Notes under the pieces: model-generated | Databases searched by the model: none | What the model saw: the letters and a program-made list of their open reading frames with translations, nothing else | What the model was told of the DNA's origin: nothing | Assembly (NCBI RefSeq): GCF_020405225.1 | Contig: NZ_CP084472.1 | Coordinates: forward strand, 2,046,001 to 2,110,000 | DNA: 64,000 bases | DNA from: Natrinema sp. DC36 | GTDB taxonomy: Archaea; Halobacteriota; Halobacteria; Halobacteriales; Natrialbaceae | Direction: 5' to 3' | Shown here: piece after piece, positions 50,590 through 59,621 of the stretch | How positions within the stretch are numbered: position 1 is the first letter of the stretch | Layout: every line of letters starts with the position of its first letter | Translations under genes and position numbers: made by a program

Positions 50590-51270
50590 ATGAGCGACGA
50601 GCGATCACCCTCCACCGCCGCGACCGACGACCCCGGCGCGGCCGACGACGTCGAGGCCGATGATGGCTCGAGCGAGGCCCTCGAGCCGAGCGGCGGCCCC
50701 CGGCGCGTCGTCTCCGAGCAAAGCGTCGATGACATCCTCGACTCGCTCGACGCGACGACGGCCGAGTCGACGGACTCGAGCGACGAGCCGACCACGACGA
50801 ACGAACCGAGTGACACCGTCACGACCCCGGTCGACGAGGCCGACGGAACGACGGCCGATCAACCGACGACCGACGACACTGCATCCCGATCCGGTGAAGG
50901 GGCGAACGCGAGCGACACGGCATCGGTCGATGCGGCAGCCTCGTCGCTTCCCGACGACGCGTCGCTCGAGGACCTCGCGACCCGCGTCGACGACGGCACC
51001 GTCACCGGCGCGGACGTCCGGGCAGCCGAGGCCGGCGACGGCCGCGGGTCGACCCCGGAGATCGACGATATCGACCTCTCGATGGACGACCTCGAGACGG
51101 CACAGTCGGGTGCCAGCGGCTCCGGCGTCGATACCGACGTGCCCGCCGACGCCGGACCCCTCGCCGGGTCGGTCGACCCCGACGCGGCTGCCGAAACGAG
51201 CGACGACTCCGCCGATTCCGACGACGGAGCCGGCTTGCTCGGCCGACTCAAGCAATTCTTTTCGCGGTAG
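50590..51270 (+). CDS. Acidic, disordered haloarchaeal protein (226 aa)
   Basis: Almost the whole chain is Asp/Ser/Thr/Ala-rich and likely disordered. Three short conserved-looking stretches stand out: GGPRRVVSEQSVDDILDSL (residues ~35-53), SLEDLATRVDDGTVTGADVRAAEAG (in the centre, helix-like) and the basic end GLLGRLKQFFSR. The last could be a membrane- or partner-binding helix. An AT-rich box (AAGATTATG, ~28 bases upstream) supports a leaderless start at 50590. No family function is known to me. Confidence 0.7.
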   Translation: MSDERSPSTAATDDPGAADDVEADDGSSEALEPSGGPRRVVSEQSVDDILDSLDATTAESTDSSDEPTTTNEPSDTVTTPVDEADGTTADQPTTDDTASRSGEGANASDTASVDAAASSLPDDASLEDLATRVDDGTVTGADVRAAEAGDGRGSTPEIDDIDLSMDDLETAQSGASGSGVDTDVPADAGPLAGSVDPDAAAETSDDSADSDDGAGLLGRLKQFFSR

Positions 51271-51348
51271 TGGACGGCTTCATCGGTCCGGATCGGTCTC
51301 ATCGCCACTCGAGAGTCGATGAGTGAATTCGAAACCGACCCCAGCCCG

Positions 51349-52257
51349 TTAGCTGACCAGTGTGATCAGCACGAACAGCGTCGCGACGGAGGCCAGCGTC
51401 GTGACGAAGACGTTCAGCGACGCGAACTCCCGGTCGCCGCCGAGTTCGCTCGCAAAGACGAACGTCGAGACGGCGGTCGGCGTGCCGAGCATCACGACGC
51501 TGGCGGTAAACGTCGCGGGATCGACGGCGAGCGCGGAGAAGACGGCCCACGCGAGGGCGGGCATCAGGCAGATCTTGAGCGCGACGACGGCGGCGGTCGC
51601 CCCGACGTCGATCGAGGGCACGTCGACCTGCAGGGACGCTCCGACGCAGAGCAACGCGACGGGCAGGGCGAGCGAGCCGACCGCATCGAGACCGGTCGCG
51701 GCGGACGACGGGATCGAGATCTCGAGAGAGCCGACCGCGAGGCCGGCGATCAGCGTCGCCAGGATGGGGTTCGTCGCGAGTCCGCGGAGTTCGCGCGCGA
51801 TCGAGGCGTCGGCTCCGTTGAGCGTCGAGAGGACGAGAATCGTCAGCGGCAACTGCGCCAGCGTCACGACGCCCAGCACGACGCTCGCGATCGCCGTCAC
51901 CGACGCGTCGAACGTCGCGGCGACCAGCGGCAGTCCGAGATAGCCCAGATTCGAGTGGTAGGACTGGACGATCGCAACGCTCCGCCGGGCGCTCGAGTCG
52001 CGATTTCGGTGGACGAGCGCGGCGAGTCCAGCGGTCGCGAACAGCACGAAGAGCAGTCCCCCGAGCAGCGCCGGCGAAAGGAGCTCCCCGATCGACCGGT
52101 TGTAGGTGGAGACGAAGATGAGCGCCGGCAGCGCGACGTAGTAGGCCAAGGCGTTCAGCAGTTCAGTCCGCCGCCGGTCGAGGATCCTGGTCGTCCGCAG
52201 TCCAGCCCCGATCAGCAACACGACGAGCAACGCCAGCAGCCGACCGACGACTTCCAT
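51349..52257 (-). CDS. AEC-family transporter (302 aa)
   Basis: The protein has about ten hydrophobic segments with the auxin-efflux-carrier pattern. These include YYVALPALIFVSTY, SYHSNLGYLGLPLV in the first half and a second half with VGSLALPVALLCVGASL and MLGTPTAVSTFVFA. Members export small organic acids or auxin-like compounds; the substrate here is unknown. The start at 52257 (MEVVGRLLALLVVLL) is preferred; the frame continues 40 residues upstream with a basic, unlikely extension. Confidence 0.88.
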   Translation of the reverse strand: MEVVGRLLALLVVLLIGAGLRTTRILDRRRTELLNALAYYVALPALIFVSTYNRSIGELLSPALLGGLLFVLFATAGLAALVHRNRDSSARRSVAIVQSYHSNLGYLGLPLVAATFDASVTAIASVVLGVVTLAQLPLTILVLSTLNGADASIARELRGLATNPILATLIAGLAVGSLEISIPSSAATGLDAVGSLALPVALLCVGASLQVDVPSIDVGATAAVVALKICLMPALAWAVFSALAVDPATFTASVVMLGTPTAVSTFVFASELGGDREFASLNVFVTTLASVATLFVLITLVS

Positions 52258-52427
52258 ATCCCGCTCGAGCCGACTCGCGGGTTTGTACCGTTCGATTTCG
52301 AGCGACGGGATGATGGGGAGTCCGCTGGCCCAACTGACTCGAGACCGAAAGCGATGACCGCGTCGCGATACGATCAAACGTTCATGGCGCTGGACGATGT
52401 CGAACGTCTCGAGGGGATCGAATCACA

Positions 52428-52685
52428 GTGACCGAGAACACTCTTTCGGACATTCCGACCCGAATCAGAGCGGGGCTCCGAAACCGACTGCAGCGCCTTC
52501 GCTGGTGGTTCGCGCTGCGAGTCGGCGGCGCTCCGAACTGTGCGGTTTGCGGCGACGAGGCGGCGTGGATCGCCGAGACGGAGGGCGAACCGCGCTGCTT
52601 TCGTCACATTCCGAGCGAGGGCTCGGATGCGATACGAGATGTCGAGCCCGCCGACTGTTTCACCGACTGGGAGGACGACGCGTGA
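52428..52685 (+). CDS. Small Cys/His-containing protein (85 aa)
   Basis: A basic amphipathic N-terminal helix (RIRAGLRNRLQRLRWWFALR) is followed by CAVCGDEAAWIAETEGE and RCFRHIP. Together these give a C-x2-C ... C-x2-H zinc knuckle, and an acidic tail follows. It is probably a small membrane-surface or nucleic-acid-binding protein. The start is a GTG at 52428. A 25-codon frame (52353-52431) overlaps it by four bases and could be a coupled leader peptide. Confidence 0.65.
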   Translation: MTENTLSDIPTRIRAGLRNRLQRLRWWFALRVGGAPNCAVCGDEAAWIAETEGEPRCFRHIPSEGSDAIRDVEPADCFTDWEDDA

Positions 52686-52736
52686 GCTCGAGACTGACAG
52701 AGGGAAGTGTCGGCGAGCTCGAATTATGGAGGTCAC

Positions 52737-52769
52737 GAGGCTAAAACCTCGCCCTTCAGGGCGGGGAGG
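52737..52769. mobile_element. IS1341-type end hairpin (scar)
   Basis: CCTCGCCC (52747-52754) pairs with GGGCGGGG (52759-52766) around TTCA, preceded by GAGGCTAAAA. This closely resembles the subterminal hairpins recognised at haloarchaeal IS200/IS605-family ends. No transposase gene follows, so it is a scar or a non-autonomous copy. The next gene (UspA) has lower GC than its surroundings and may have been carried in here. Confidence 0.45.
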
Positions 52770-52852
52770 CGGTGATCGTTCAGTACAAGGAGACGATGTA
52801 GCACGGCGGGTAGTTCTTTGTCCGTCATCTGGGACCGTTCAGAGGACACGTA

Positions 52853-53281
52853 CTACCGAACAGTCGTTACCGGGATAGGTGACCGTTCGAATACCGTCTT
52901 TGCGATGTTTCCTACTAGAAAACTTCGTATGATACCCTCACTGTGCTCTCCATGAGCCCCCATTACAATCGCGTCGTAGTTTTCAGCACGATTTACGATT
53001 GCTCGCGTTGGGTGACCTAAACCGATGTCCGTCTCTATCTCAGTGGTATACTCAGCAGCAATATCGCGGGCCCGATCGAAGATCGGTTCGGCCCGTTCCT
53101 CAGCGGTTGCTTCGAGGTCCTCTTCTAATGCAAGACCCACTGCGCTGCCCATCATCATCGATGGAGTGCCAACGACATGGTAGACAGTTATCTCCGCGTC
53201 TGAATGGACTTCAAGTGCATACCTGAGTGCCTGCCCCGCTATCTCTGAGCCGTCCATCGGAACGAGAACGCGTGAAACCAT
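52853..53281 (-). CDS. Universal stress protein, UspA family (142 aa)
   Basis: It starts VSRVLVPMDGSEIAGQALRYAL, the UspA opening. The usual ATP loop G-x2-G-x9-G-(S/T) is altered: GAHGEHSEGIIRSFLVGN has a longer spacing (12 residues) and Asn for Ser/Thr, so nucleotide binding is uncertain. The end SPIPVTTVR is typical. Lower GC and the adjacent IS scar suggest horizontal arrival. It is followed by the phosphate-transporter gene on the same strand at 126 bases. Confidence 0.88.
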   Translation of the reverse strand: MVSRVLVPMDGSEIAGQALRYALEVHSDAEITVYHVVGTPSMMMGSAVGLALEEDLEATAEERAEPIFDRARDIAAEYTTEIETDIGLGHPTRAIVNRAENYDAIVMGAHGEHSEGIIRSFLVGNIAKTVFERSPIPVTTVR

Positions 53282-53407
53282 GACGAACGCTACAACGAAG
53301 ACCTGAATAAAGCCTTGTAGGGGGAACGACCTGACGAATGGAAAGACACTAGAGCAATCGTGAGTGTGGGAGAGATCAGTAGCTCAATAATCCATAGCTG
53401 ATAGAAT

Positions 53408-54586
53408 TCAGATCCCGAAGACGGGGACGAACCGGAAGGTCAGGTACGCCCCGAGTGTTGCGATTGCCGGGACGACGTTCTGCATCAGAACGACACGGCC
53501 GGTCGTCGCAGGATCGAACAAATCCGACGCAGACGGAACGTCCGCGGGATTTTCTTGGCCGATCGACGGTAATTTCTCGCCCTCCTCGTCGGCGGCCAGT
53601 GCCCCGACGGAGAGCTTCGCCGCTTGTTCCCTGCGGACGGATTCGAGGACTGTGACTGGACGGGTTGCCCGTCCCCAGCCGAGGCCGATGATCGACATCG
53701 TCGCGATCACGACGAAGCTCGCCGGGATCCCGATCCAGGACAGGAAGGTCACCAGCGTGGCGCTGACGGTCGCGACCACGATAGCCGCCGTCAGCGGGAG
53801 TTCGGTGAGGTCGTTACCCATCGTCTCCAGGGTCCGCCGGGCGATAGTGAACGTGCCGATGCCGACGGCTAGACAGCCGATGACGATAGCGGGATTCATT
53901 TCGAGTGCACCGCTGCCGACCAGCGGGGCGATCGCGTTCGCGATGTTGGAGGTGCCGGAGCTGAACGCCATCACACAGCCGATCACGATGACGGTAAACA
54001 CGCCGCTCAACTCGCGCCGGCTCGTGGTTTCGCTCGCGGCGGGAACCGGGACGGCGCGAGAGCGATCGACCGTGAGGAGTGGTCCCTCGCTTCGCTCCAT
54101 GGCGACCATCCGATTGAGATACGCGTAGAAGTACCGGCCGATGATCAGCGATATCCAGAAGCCGATGAAAGGAGCGACGAGCCACCAGACGGCGATTTCG
54201 CCCATCACCGCCCAATTCAGTTCCCCGCCCGCGAGGCCGAGTCCCGCGATCGCCCCGACAGCCGTCATCGAGGTCGAGGCGGGGACACCGAAGAAGTTCC
54301 CGATGAACAGCGCCAGTCCAATGAAAAAGAGGACGCCGATACTCGCTTCCAGCGTGAAGACGCCGGGGTCGTGGACCAGTTCAGTCCCGAGCGTGTCGAC
54401 GACTCGACGGCCGATCGTCCAGGCACCGACGAAGAAGAAAATCGTCATCAGTGCGGCTGCCCACGTCTTCGAGATCGCGTCGGCACCGACCGCCGGGCCG
54501 AATGCCGGACCCGTCGTCGCACCGCCGACGTTGTACCCGACGAAAACCGCGACGAAGACGCCGACGAGAACCAATACAGCGACCAT
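53408..54586 (-). CDS. PiT-family inorganic phosphate transporter (392 aa)
   Basis: Two inverted halves with the family signature are visible. The first half has FVGYNVGGATTGPAFGPAVGA and FGVPASTSMTAVGAIAG; the second has MAFSSGTSNIANAIAPLVG and SWIGIPASFVVIATM. About ten membrane segments and a cytoplasmic loop between halves (residues ~165-200) are present. It imports phosphate with H+ or Na+. Typical G-(A/G)-N-D-x-(A/S)-N blocks are degenerate (GYNVGGA, GTSNIAN), common in this archaeal subgroup. No PhoU partner is adjacent. Confidence 0.88.
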   Translation of the reverse strand: MVAVLVLVGVFVAVFVGYNVGGATTGPAFGPAVGADAISKTWAAALMTIFFFVGAWTIGRRVVDTLGTELVHDPGVFTLEASIGVLFFIGLALFIGNFFGVPASTSMTAVGAIAGLGLAGGELNWAVMGEIAVWWLVAPFIGFWISLIIGRYFYAYLNRMVAMERSEGPLLTVDRSRAVPVPAASETTSRRELSGVFTVIVIGCVMAFSSGTSNIANAIAPLVGSGALEMNPAIVIGCLAVGIGTFTIARRTLETMGNDLTELPLTAAIVVATVSATLVTFLSWIGIPASFVVIATMSIIGLGWGRATRPVTVLESVRREQAAKLSVGALAADEEGEKLPSIGQENPADVPSASDLFDPATTGRVVLMQNVVPAIATLGAYLTFRFVPVFGI

Positions 54587-54738
54587 GGTATCCTCTCGCT
54601 AGGATATTACGGAGATAGACTCATAGTTATTGTGCCGTCTCTTAGCGTCGAAAAACTGTCTGTACCGTGAGATACGGACTGACAACGGATGTCGTTCAGT
54701 CGCAACTCGTGATGCGAGCCGGTATCCGGAGAGTGTGA

Positions 54739-55128
54739 TCAGCTATCCGATCGGCCTTGCGCGTCATCCTCGACGGTCTCCTCGATCAACTCCTCAACCT
54801 CGTCTTCCCGCGGGAGACGCTCGACGCGTCGCTCGACGGACTCGATCTGTTCCTGGACGATGCCGACCTGCTCCTCGACGCTCTGTCCGACCGCCTCTTC
54901 GACCGTCTCCCCCACGGTCTGGTCGACGGCCTCCTCGACGGCCGTGGTCATCCAGTCGGGATCGAAGCGCGCCATCTTCCAGACGACGTGAACCGCGTAG
55001 GAAACCAAGACGCCGAACCCGAAGGCGAGACCGATTTCGGATCCTACCGTGACGATCAACAGGATAGAGACAAAGATCAACACCCCGTACAAGAGGTCGA
55101 TGACAGCGTCGACCTGCCGCGAATTCAT
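54739..55128 (-). CDS. Two-helix membrane protein with acidic coiled coil (129 aa)
   Basis: The start at 55128 (MNSRQVDAVIDLLYGVLIFVSIL) gives two membrane helices (LLYGVLIFVSILLIVTVGS; IGLAFGFGVLVSYAVHVVW). A long heptad-like acidic coiled coil (VEEAVDQTVGETVEEAVGQSVEEQV in part) then reaches the end. It is probably a haloarchaeal membrane scaffold or uncharacterised regulator. Longer readings of the frame have no membrane logic. It lies between the phosphate transporter and the AT-rich gene; no operon is evident. Confidence 0.75.
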   Translation of the reverse strand: MNSRQVDAVIDLLYGVLIFVSILLIVTVGSEIGLAFGFGVLVSYAVHVVWKMARFDPDWMTTAVEEAVDQTVGETVEEAVGQSVEEQVGIVQEQIESVERRVERLPREDEVEELIEETVEDDAQGRSDS

Positions 55129-55321
55129 GGCTGGAAGATCCCCCCGGAAGCGATTTCTCTGGGCCCAGATTGGGAGACAGGGCCCTGCTCGTGTTTCCCG
55201 AACCGATACGGGTGGAACATCATGTCCTTGTCCGTCCTTAGAGGGGCTTGAGGAAATCCTTTGGGTCCCAACGCAATATCCAATTTTGAGTAAAGGAACG
55301 GGATTACCAGCTACTATTAAG

Positions 55322-55807
55322 TTAATTCTCTTCTCTATTGAACTGTCTGTCCTTGTCAAAGGGATAATTTTGGAACTCAGTCTGTTGTGTTGTATTAGTC
55401 GTTACACGGTAGGTGACTGAGTACATGAACTCCTCCGATTCAGCCAGTTGAGATGAGTCTGTAACACCGCCTCGACACTCTAACTGGACGTGAAATCCAT
55501 CCGTACTATCGTTTGAGGTTGAGATAGAGGTACAGTTAGTTATCACTCCTTCATCGTCATAGAGACTGTTATTATTATGCTCAAGTATGTCGTTATAGAA
55601 AAGGCGCTCTTCGTAAGTAACAGTATAGTCTACGACATTTGAGGAGTTCAATGGGATTGGTTTCTCGGGACCAACGGGGTAACTATCAAAATCCGAATTA
55701 CCGCCCGGCGTATCAGGCTGAATCTGGAACACGAGGAATAGACCCGCCCCAACAAGGAGTACACAGGCAAGAAACCCAAGTGGAATGAGCACCCAGTCTG
55801 AATCCAT
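55322..55807 (-). CDS. AT-rich hypothetical membrane-anchored protein (161 aa)
   Basis: One N-terminal membrane helix (WVLIPLGFLACVLLVGAGLFLVF) tethers an extracytoplasmic beta-rich part with two Cys (VITNCTSIS; HVQLECRGG) that could form a disulfide, and several N-x-T/S sites. GC content is clearly lower than in flanking genes. It lies on the 3' side of tRNA-Val, the usual landing place of integrating elements, so it is probably a transferred gene. An inverted repeat ACACTT (55819-55824) / AAGTGT (55835-55840) lies just upstream. Confidence 0.65.
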   Translation of the reverse strand: MDSDWVLIPLGFLACVLLVGAGLFLVFQIQPDTPGGNSDFDSYPVGPEKPIPLNSSNVVDYTVTYEERLFYNDILEHNNNSLYDDEGVITNCTSISTSNDSTDGFHVQLECRGGVTDSSQLAESEEFMYSVTYRVTTNTTQQTEFQNYPFDKDRQFNREEN

Positions 55808-55991
55808 TAGTTCGAATTACACTTCTGACCCGAAAAGTGTTACCAACCTTAAGAATCGGTGTATTGAGTGTTATGTTTACCGCCTATACTTATTGCGGGT
55901 TTCACGCAACACTCTGAATAAAGAAACCGTGTTCCTTTCTACCGATAACAAACAAATACGCTGCTCGGAAAATCGTCCGCAGGAAGCGTAG

Positions 55992-56066
55992 TGGGTTGGG
56001 GCAGAGTTGAACTGCCGATCTCCTCCATGTCAAGGAGGTGTCATAACCAGACTAGACTACCAACCC
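55992..56066 (-). tRNA. tRNA-Val (anticodon GAC)
   Basis: On the minus strand the acceptor GGGTTGG (56060-56066) pairs with CCAACCC (55993-55999), with discriminator A at 55992. The anticodon stem CCTCC/GGAGG encloses TTGACAT, giving anticodon GAC. The T arm GGCAG/CTGCC encloses TTCAACT. The length is 75 bases, no intron is seen and the 3' CCA is not encoded. It reads the Val codons GTC/GTT. Confidence 0.93.
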
Positions 56067-56200
56067 GCCTGGTTTCGCGTTCACACAGCCCGACACGCGT
56101 CGTCACGCTGTCTGCACTCAATCGTTGCCCGCCACTACAATTGAAGGTTTCGAATCGACCGCCGTACGCGAGTCGCCCCCATGCGCCGGGACGATACGCT

Positions 56201-56245
56201 TAAGTCTATGTACTCATTTGGTCATTGTAAGACAACTACGTACAT
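56201..56245 (+). promoter_or_regulatory. trp operon promoter with ATGTAC/GTACAT inverted repeat
   Basis: A TATA-like CTTAAGTC near 56,199-56,206 is followed by ATGTAC (56208-56213) and GTACAT (56240-56245), an inverted repeat that spans the expected transcription start. The trpD ATG is at 56257. The position suits a repressor that senses tryptophan. The TGTAC word recalls the TRP box of methanogens, but descent is not shown. Confidence 0.45.
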
Positions 56246-56256
56246 TGGTGTTCACT

Positions 56257-57279
56257 ATGCAGGAATACGTCGAACGAGTGACGGACGGGACGGACCTCGC
56301 GCAATCGGACGCTCGAGCGGCGTCGACGGCCGTTTTCGAGGGTGCGACGGAAGCACAGATCGGCGCGCTGCTGGCGGCGCTGCGCGCGAAAGGAGAAACG
56401 GAGGCCGAAATCGCCGGGTTCGCCGAGGGAATGCGCGACGCGGCCAGAACGATCGATCCCGACCGGGAGCCGCTGGTCGACACCTGCGGAACGGGTGGCG
56501 ACGACTACGACACGATCAACGTCTCGACGACGAGCGCCATCGTCGCAGCCGGAGCCGGCGTTCCGATCGCCAAGCACGGCAACTACTCGGTTTCGTCGTC
56601 ATCGGGCAGCGCCGACGTGCTCGAGGAAGTCGGCGTGAACGTCGAGGCCGAACCGCCGGCCGTCGAGGAGGCCATCGAGGACGACGGCATCGGCTTCATG
56701 CTCGCGCCGGTGTTCCACCCGGCGATGAAGGCCGTCATCGGGCCGCGCAAGGAGCTCGGGATGCGGACGATCTTCAACGTGCTCGGCCCACTGACGAATC
56801 CGGCCGGGGCCGACGCGCAGATCGTCGGCGTCTACGATCCGGAGCTCGTCCCCGTCCTCGCGGACGCGCTGTCCCGAATGGACGTCGACCGTGCGCTGGT
56901 CGTCCACGGTGCGGGCACCGACGAAATCGCCATTCACGGCGAGACGCGCGTTGCAGAAGTCGACGGCGATTCCGTCGCGGAGTACACGCTCGAGCCGAGC
57001 GACCTCGGACTTGCGACGCACGACATTGACGATATCGCCGGCGGCTCGCCCGAGGAAAACGCAACCGACATGCGCGGGATCGTCGAGGGCGATGTCACGG
57101 GTGCGAAGCGGGACGTCATCCTCGCGAACGCCGGCGCGGCGATCTACGTTGCCGGCGAAGCGGACTCGCTCGAGGCGGGTGCCGACGCGGCCCGCGAGGC
57201 GATCGACTCCGGCTCCGCGGCGCGGAAACTCGACCGGCTCCGCGGCGCGACGGCGGCGCCGGCAGGGGAGGAGCGATGA
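56257..57279 (+). CDS. trpD: Anthranilate phosphoribosyltransferase (340 aa)
   Basis: It joins anthranilate to PRPP in tryptophan synthesis. The PRPP and glycine-rich loop is LVDTCGTGGDDYDTINVST (residues ~74-92). KHGNYSVSSSSGSADVLE and RTIFNVLGPLTNPAG are also family blocks. The start at 56257 (MQEYVERVTDGTDL) excludes a longer upstream frame with no family resemblance. It is the first gene of trpDFEG, and its stop overlaps the trpF start (ATGA). Confidence 0.95.
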   Translation: MQEYVERVTDGTDLAQSDARAASTAVFEGATEAQIGALLAALRAKGETEAEIAGFAEGMRDAARTIDPDREPLVDTCGTGGDDYDTINVSTTSAIVAAGAGVPIAKHGNYSVSSSSGSADVLEEVGVNVEAEPPAVEEAIEDDGIGFMLAPVFHPAMKAVIGPRKELGMRTIFNVLGPLTNPAGADAQIVGVYDPELVPVLADALSRMDVDRALVVHGAGTDEIAIHGETRVAEVDGDSVAEYTLEPSDLGLATHDIDDIAGGSPEENATDMRGIVEGDVTGAKRDVILANAGAAIYVAGEADSLEAGADAAREAIDSGSAARKLDRLRGATAAPAGEER

Positions 57280-57926
57280 CCCGCGTCAAGGTCTGCGGGC
57301 TGACCACCGAATCCGACCTCGAGGCGGCGGTCGAGGCGGGCGCGGACGCGGTCGGCATCATCTGTGACGTCCCGGTCGACACCCCGCGGGAGGTCTCGAT
57401 CGAGCGAGCGACGGCGCTTGCGGCGGCGACGCCGCCGTTCGTGACGAGCGTTCTCGTGACGATGCCATCGGGGCCCGAGGAGGCGATCGAACTGGTCGAG
57501 ACGATCGAACCCGACGCGATTCAGATTCACAGCGACATTCGGGTCGGTGACCTCGCGTACCTGCGCGCGAAACTCGAGGCCGAAATCCTGCTCGCGGTCG
57601 ACGCCGACGACGCGACGACCGCCGAGACCTACGACGACATCGTCGATGGACTCGTCGTGGACACGGCGGCCGAGGACGGCGGCGGCGGAACCGGTCGAAC
57701 CCACGACTGGGAGCAGACGCGGCTGGCCGCTGCGGACCTCGAGTCGCCGCTGATCCTCGCGGGCGGACTCACGCCCGAGAACGTCGGCGACGCGGTCCGG
57801 ACCGTCGACCCGTTCGCCGTCGACGTGGCCAGCGGCGTCGAGGAACGCGGCGGCGTCAAGGACATCGACGCCGTGCGATCGTTCGTCGACCGAGCGAAGA
57901 ACGCCCGCCGACCGGCACAGCCGTAA
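57276..57926 (+). CDS. trpF: Phosphoribosylanthranilate isomerase (216 aa)
   Basis: It isomerises phosphoribosylanthranilate to CdRP in tryptophan synthesis. The opening TRVKVCGLTTESDLEAAVEAGADAVGII holds the catalytic Cys. Near the end, LAGGLTPENVGDAV and VDVASGVEE carry the phosphate-binding loop and catalytic Asp of this TIM barrel. The length is normal. Ten bases separate it from trpE. Confidence 0.95.
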   Translation: MTRVKVCGLTTESDLEAAVEAGADAVGIICDVPVDTPREVSIERATALAAATPPFVTSVLVTMPSGPEEAIELVETIEPDAIQIHSDIRVGDLAYLRAKLEAEILLAVDADDATTAETYDDIVDGLVVDTAAEDGGGGTGRTHDWEQTRLAAADLESPLILAGGLTPENVGDAVRTVDPFAVDVASGVEERGGVKDIDAVRSFVDRAKNARRPAQP

Positions 57927-57935
57927 CTGACTCAC

Positions 57936-59621
57936 ATGGACGACTCTACCGCCACCGTATCCGAGCCGACGGTCGACATGGACCGGGAGACGTTCCGCGA
58001 GCACGCGGGGTCGAGCGCCGATCGCTCGGATCGACCCACCGTCGTTCGCACCGTCGCCACGCTCGACGTCGAGACGACCCCGCTCGCTGCCTACGCGGCG
58101 CTTACCGGCCGAACGGCCGCGAGCGACCGCGAGCGCGCGCCGTACGCCTTCCTGCTCGAGAGCGCCGAGAAGACCGCCTCGAGCGACCCGGATGGAGCCT
58201 TCCGACCGAGTGCTGCGGACGCCGAACGCCACGCCCGATACTCCTACGTCGGATACGATCCCGAGGCCGTCGTGACGGTCGACTCCGGCGAGGCGACCGT
58301 CGAGGCCCTCTCAGAGGACGCGCCGATCGCGGCGATGCAATCCGAAGCCGACGGAGATACCGTCGACGCGCTTCGAGCCGCGATGCCGGACGTCCGTCTC
58401 GCGAACATGCCCGACCACGACCGCCAGCACCTCGAGGGCGGGCTGGTCGGCTTCCTGGCCTACGACGCGGTCTACGACCTCTGGCTCGAGGAGGTCGGCT
58501 GCGAGCGGCCCGACTCCCGGTTCCCGGACGCACAGTTCCTCCTGACGACGAAGACGCTGGCGTTCGACGAACGCGACGGCACGCTCTCGCTGGTCTTCAC
58601 GCCCGTCCTCGAGGCCGACGACGATCCGGACGAGGTATACGACGCGCTCCGGGACGAAGCCGCTACGGTGGCGGCGACGCTGCGCGACGCCGAGCGGCCC
58701 GAGACGGGCGGGTTCGTCCGCGAAGACGAGATCGCGGGCTCGAAGGCGAACTACGAGGAGAGCGTCCGTCGAGCCAAAGAGCACGTCCTCGACGGCGACA
58801 TCTATCAGGGCGTCATCTCCCGGACGCGGGAACTGTACGGAGACGTCGACCCGCTCGGCTTCTACGAGGCCATGCGGGACGTGAACCCGTCGCCGTATAT
58901 GTACCTGCTCGATCACGATGAGCTCACCGTCGTCGGCGCCAGCCCCGAAACGCTGATCTCCGTCCGCGGGCGCGAGGTCATGTCCAACCCAATCGCCGGC
59001 ACCTGCGACCGCGGCTCGAGCCCCGTCGAGGACCGCCGGCTCGCGGGCGAGATGCTGGCCGACGGGAAGGAACGAGCCGAGCACACGATGCTGGTCGACC
59101 TCGCACGAAACGACGTTCGCCGGGTTTCGGAGCCGGGATCGGTCCGCGTCGACGAGTTCATGAACGTCCTCAAGTACAGCCACGTCCAGCACATCGAGTC
59201 GACGGTGACCGGGAAACTGGCTGCTGACTCGGATGCGTTCGACGCGACTCGAGCGTCCTTCCCCGCCGGCACCCTCTCGGGCGCGCCGAAGATCCGAGCG
59301 ATGGAGATCATCGACGACCTCGAGTCCGACCCCCGCGGCCTCTACGGCGGCGGCGTCGGCTACTACTCGTGGACCGGCGACGCGGACTTCGCGATTGTGA
59401 TCCGAACGGCGACCGTCGAGGACGAGGGCGACCGCGATCGAATCACGGTCCAGGCCGGCGCGGGGCTGGTCGCCGACAGCGATCCCACCGCCGAGTACGA
59501 GGAAACCGAGCAGAAGATGGGCGGCGTTCTCGCGGCGCTCGAGGCGATCGAACTGCCGGCCGGTGACGACGCCCCGAGTTCGGACGACGAACCCGATGCG
59601 ACGGCAGAGGTGAGTCGATGA
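57936..59621 (+). CDS. trpE: Anthranilate synthase component I (561 aa)
   Basis: It makes anthranilate from chorismate with ammonia from TrpG. The N-terminal half carries the Trp-feedback-site region (PYAFLLESAEKTA; HARYSYVGYDPEA). The chorismate-binding half shows GDIYQGVISRTRELYGDVDP, NPIAGTCDRG, HTMLVDLARNDVRRV, SHVQHIESTV and FPAGTLSGAPKIRAMEII. The first ~45 residues are an acidic Thr/Ser extension beyond the usual start. Its stop overlaps trpG (ATGA), so the two subunits are made together. Confidence 0.96.
   Translation: MDDSTATVSEPTVDMDRETFREHAGSSADRSDRPTVVRTVATLDVETTPLAAYAALTGRTAASDRERAPYAFLLESAEKTASSDPDGAFRPSAADAERHARYSYVGYDPEAVVTVDSGEATVEALSEDAPIAAMQSEADGDTVDALRAAMPDVRLANMPDHDRQHLEGGLVGFLAYDAVYDLWLEEVGCERPDSRFPDAQFLLTTKTLAFDERDGTLSLVFTPVLEADDDPDEVYDALRDEAATVAATLRDAERPETGGFVREDEIAGSKANYEESVRRAKEHVLDGDIYQGVISRTRELYGDVDPLGFYEAMRDVNPSPYMYLLDHDELTVVGASPETLISVRGREVMSNPIAGTCDRGSSPVEDRRLAGEMLADGKERAEHTMLVDLARNDVRRVSEPGSVRVDEFMNVLKYSHVQHIESTVTGKLAADSDAFDATRASFPAGTLSGAPKIRAMEIIDDLESDPRGLYGGGVGYYSWTGDADFAIVIRTATVEDEGDRDRITVQAGAGLVADSDPTAEYEETEQKMGGVLAALEAIELPAGDDAPSSDDEPDATAEVSR

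Noticed and set aside
52353-52431. 25-codon frame (opens MTASRYDQTFMALDD) as an independent gene
   Set aside because: Too short to support by itself; it is mentioned only as a possible leader of the overlapping small zinc-knuckle gene.
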